From an uncultured Alphaproteobacteria bacterium (GTDB lineage Bacteria; Pseudomonadota; Alphaproteobacteria; Rhodobacterales; Rhodobacteraceae), in contig CAKMYZ010000001.1 of assembly GCA_929200255.1 (NCBI GenBank), forward strand, positions 310,001 to 374,000: DNA of 64,000 nucleotides, written 5' to 3'. This document shows positions 63,686 to 64,000 of the stretch, piece by piece. The notes under the pieces were generated by a model. That model ran no database searches. It saw only the letters and a program-made list of their open reading frames with translations, and had not been told where the DNA came from. How positions within the stretch are numbered: the first letter of the stretch is position 1; every line of letters starts with the position of its first letter. Position numbers and translations under genes: made by a program.

Positions 63686-64000
63686 AACCGCAGCAGGGGC
63701 GATGCAGCCCGCGATGGCAATCGCACTTGTCGGTGCGTTGGGCGTGGGGTCGCAGTGGCTGGCCTGGCGACTGCGGATGCCGGCGATTGTTCTGATGTTG
63801 CTGGCCGGGGTGCTGGTGGGGCCGGTCTTTGGCATCTTTGATCCCGCCCGCGATATTGGGGTGTTGATGGGCCCGATCATTTCCATCGCCGTGGCGATCA
63901 TCCTGTTTGAAGGTGGGCTGACATTGAACCTGCATTCCTTGCAGGACGCAGCCAAGGGCGTGAAGCGATTGGTGTTTGTTGGCGCGCCGCTGGGTTGGCT
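63675..64000 (+). CDS. Cation/proton antiporter, N-terminal part (partial at window edge)
   Basis: From ATG 63675 the frame is open to the window end and reads MAVETAAGAMQPAMAIALVG, then membrane helices typical of CPA1/NhaP-type antiporters (MPAIVLMLLAGVLVGPVFGIFDP; LMGPIISIAVAIILFEGGLTLNLHS). The conserved FEGGLTL in the fourth helix is a family signature. It overlaps dgt by 11 bases. The C-terminal part lies outside. Confidence 0.9.
   Translation, partial: MAVETAAGAMQPAMAIALVGALGVGSQWLAWRLRMPAIVLMLLAGVLVGPVFGIFDPARDIGVLMGPIISIAVAIILFEGGLTLNLHSLQDAAKGVKRLVFVGAPLGW

Noticed and set aside
1-64000. CRISPR arrays, tRNA or rRNA genes
   Set aside because: I scanned the intergenic regions for regular repeats and tRNA T-loop-like sequence and found none; a dedicated tRNA search would settle it.

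Overview
The window comes from an alphaproteobacterium of the order Rhodobacterales, most likely a marine Roseobacter-group member. The evidence is a gene transfer agent (GTA) tail module, a pyruvate dehydrogenase whose E1-beta carries its own lipoyl domain, an Entner-Doudoroff edd-eda pair, many Rhodobacterales-type domains of unknown function, TRAP transport, and GC-rich codon use throughout. I see no rRNA, tRNA, CRISPR array or intact insertion sequence. The window is mostly core chromosome with a few lineage-specific pieces.

Layout. 1-6.2 kb: 3' end of the GTA structural cluster (g12-g15 homologues plus one small downstream gene), tightly overlapping on +. 6.2-10.8 kb: cysE convergent with pdhA-pdhB-pdhC. 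10.9-17.9 kb: FtsB-like protein, class I fructose-bisphosphate aldolase, a Sel1-like secreted protein, pgk, two cyclophilins and a DUF3179 protein. 18-22.3 kb: SelO, nucleoside hydrolase, a Rieske oxygenase with a small partner, and an EF-hand protein. 22.4-25 kb: ilvI-ilvN preceded by a leader peptide and attenuator. 25-28.2 kb: membrane protein, YghU-type disulfide oxidoreductase, and a LysM-SBP fusion. 28.3-35.1 kb: a NarL-type two-component system divergent from a complete TRAP transporter. 35.2-37.4 kb: a calcium-repeat/Hint protein split by a frameshift. 37.7-43.3 kb: bpt, RDD, DUF2852, YbaK-like and glnE. 43.3-45.9 kb: eda and edd. 46-50.1 kb: lipoprotein, LysE exporter, RlmI-like methyltransferase with a PIN protein, and an M48 protease. 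50.4-51.6 kb: LysR regulator divergent from a small membrane protein. 51.8-57.2 kb: a minus-strand run from MoxR ATPase to VWA protein. 57.3-64 kb: dksA, FAD monooxygenase, alpha/beta hydrolase, xth, erpA, dgt, and the start of a cation/proton antiporter.

How parts work together. Central carbon genes recur (pdhABC, fba, pgk, edd, eda). The edd promoter carries a perfect LacI-type palindrome and related sites lie upstream of fba, so one regulator could act on both. The two-component system and TRAP transporter share an intergenic region with a perfect 7-2-7 NarL-type palindrome. The ilv operon has a 15-residue leader peptide containing V-V-L-I-L followed by an intrinsic terminator.

The strongest unexpected signals are regulatory DNA: the ilv attenuator, a 14-bp-arm palindrome between ilvI and ilvN, tandem near-identical palindromes before the DUF2852 gene, and an operator-like palindrome before pdhA. 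Protein-level oddities are the frameshifted Hint protein, the LysM-SBP fusion, the oversized TRAP permease and the single-cysteine DksA. I did not find an unmistakable new defence or mobile system.
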